Program-made: the position numbers and the translations under genes
Notes under the pieces: model-generated
Seen by the model: only the letters and a program-made list of their open reading frames with translations
Databases searched by the model: none
What the model was told of the DNA's origin: nothing
Shown: in pieces, positions 63,235 to 64,000 of the stretch
Layout: each line of letters opens with the position of its first letter
Numbering within the stretch: the stretch's first letter is position 1
From: Bradyrhizobium sp. JYMT SZCCT0180
GTDB lineage: Bacteria; Pseudomonadota; Alphaproteobacteria; Rhizobiales; Xanthobacteraceae
Length of the DNA stretch: 64,000 nt
Direction: 5' to 3'
Assembly (NCBI RefSeq): GCF_018130165.1
Contig: NZ_JAFCLZ010000033.1
Coordinates: 1-64,000 of the forward strand

Positions 63235-64000
63235 CTAGTAGATCGACGGCTCTCCCACCGGCTTGCCAAAGCCAGTCTCCAGAAAATCGAAATCGCAACC
63301 TTCGTTGGCCTGCTTGATGTGCTTGGTGAACATCCAGCCATAGCCGCGCTCGAACCGGCGTTCCGGCGCCTTCCATTCCGCGCGACGCTTTGCAAGCTCC
63401 GCCTGGGGCACATCGAGGTTGATGGTGCGGGCGTTGACGTCGAGCGTGATGCGGTCGCCGTTCTTCACCAGCGCCAGCGGGCCGCCGATGTAGGATTCCG
63501 GCGAGACATGCAGGATGCAGGCGCCGTAGCTGGTGCCGCTCATGCGCGCATCCGACAGCCGTACCATGTCTCGCACGCCTTGCTTTACCAGCTTGGTTGG
63601 AATCGGCAGCATGCCCCATTCCGGCATGCCCGGGCCGCCCTGCGGCCCGGCATTGCGCAGGATGAGCACGTGGTCCGCGGTCACATCGAGATCGGGATCG
63701 TCGATCGCCTTCTTCATCGAGGGGTAATCGTCGAACACCAGCGCCGGCCCGGTGTGCTTGAGGAAGCGCGGCTCGCAGGCGGACGGTTTGATCACGCAGC
63801 CATCGGGCGCGAGATTGCCCTTCAGCACCGCGAGCGCGCCCTCGGCATAGATCGGATCCTTCACCGTGCGGATGACGTCGTCATTATAGACTTCGGCGCG
63901 CGCAATGTTCTCGCCAAGCGTCTGGCCGGTCACGGTCATGACGTCGAGGTGCAGATGCTCCCTGATGCGGCTCATCAGGCCCGGCAAGCCGCCGGCATAG
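63235..64000 (-). CDS. IlvD/Edd-family sugar-acid dehydratase, 5' end outside the window
   Basis: The C-terminal 255 residues or so of a dehydratase; the frame stays open to position 64000. YAGGLPGLMSRI at the window edge, GPQGGPGMPEW, LVRLSDARMSGTSYG-like (DMVRLSDARMSGTSYGACILHV) and GPLALVKNGDRITLDV are conserved. SDARMSGTSYG is the form seen in L-arabonate/pentonate dehydratases rather than in dihydroxy-acid dehydratase (SDGRFSGGTHG). It would make 2-keto-3-deoxy-pentonate for the neighbouring aldolase-like or dehydrogenase enzymes. The 4Fe-4S or 2Fe-2S ligands lie in the missing N-terminal half. Confidence 0.9.
   Translation of the reverse strand, partial: YAGGLPGLMSRIREHLHLDVMTVTGQTLGENIARAEVYNDDVIRTVKDPIYAEGALAVLKGNLAPDGCVIKPSACEPRFLKHTGPALVFDDYPSMKKAIDDPDLDVTADHVLILRNAGPQGGPGMPEWGMLPIPTKLVKQGVRDMVRLSDARMSGTSYGACILHVSPESYIGGPLALVKNGDRITLDVNARTINLDVPQAELAKRRAEWKAPERRFERGYGWMFTKHIKQANEGCDFDFLETGFGKPVGEPSIY

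Overview
The window is a high-GC chromosomal segment that looks like Bradyrhizobium or a close relative in the Nitrobacteraceae (Alphaproteobacteria). This is inferred from gene content (form II coxSLM, several alphaproteobacterial-type RND and ABC systems, a DUF2783 gene next to a flavin hydroxylase) and from many short palindromic intergenic repeats of types I associate with Bradyrhizobium and Rhodopseudomonas. No search was run. I see no tRNA, rRNA, CRISPR array, complete insertion sequence or prophage.

Layout. 1-632: part of a long intergenic repeat plus two short palindromic repeats. 633-2672: chemoreceptor. 3084-6809: form II molybdenum hydroxylase coxS-coxL-coxM. 6967-8076: alpha-methylacyl-CoA racemase-like protein. 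8192-16773: tyrosine/homogentisate block, with hppD divergent from an Lrp-type regulator and a minus-strand operon FAD hydroxylase, DUF2783, MBL protein, hmgA, fahA divergent from a MarR regulator. 16923-18083: RidA-like protein and a lactonase-like MBL protein. 18501-25102: catalytically dead caspase-like/TPR protein, OmpA-like protein, membrane fusion protein and RND pump. 25211-30952: Crp-like regulator, AsmA-like protein and a Cache-HAMP-GAF class III nucleotide cyclase. 31314-33931: three tiny secreted proteins, a repeat cluster and an RTX-like protein. 34022-34692: toxin-antitoxin pair. 34928-36634: winged-helix/TPR regulator. 36790-38715: methyltransferase and alpha/beta hydrolase. 38824-40666: second membrane fusion protein facing a second dead caspase. 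40991-44659: alpha/alpha-toroid-like protein, degenerate nuclease and LssY_C-type protein. 44862-51561: aminotransferase and ABC importer with two tandem binding proteins and a fused permease. 51763-53880: oligopeptidase B. 54051-59364: TetR regulator divergent from a MexEF/AcrAB-type pump. 59562-64000: sugar-acid block (aldehyde dehydrogenase, RraA-like, SMP-30 lactonase, pentonate dehydratase cut by the window end).

The least ordinary content is (i) two paralogous caspase-fold proteins that have both lost the His/Cys dyad, each beside a membrane fusion protein carrying the same conserved cysteine pair, which suggests a duplicated envelope module of unknown role; and (ii) the density of unrelated palindromic repeats, which sit inside operons and in several places abut or supply stop codons and ribosome binding sites. 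Clear operator-like palindromes lie in the divergent regions of the MarR, TetR and Lrp regulators.
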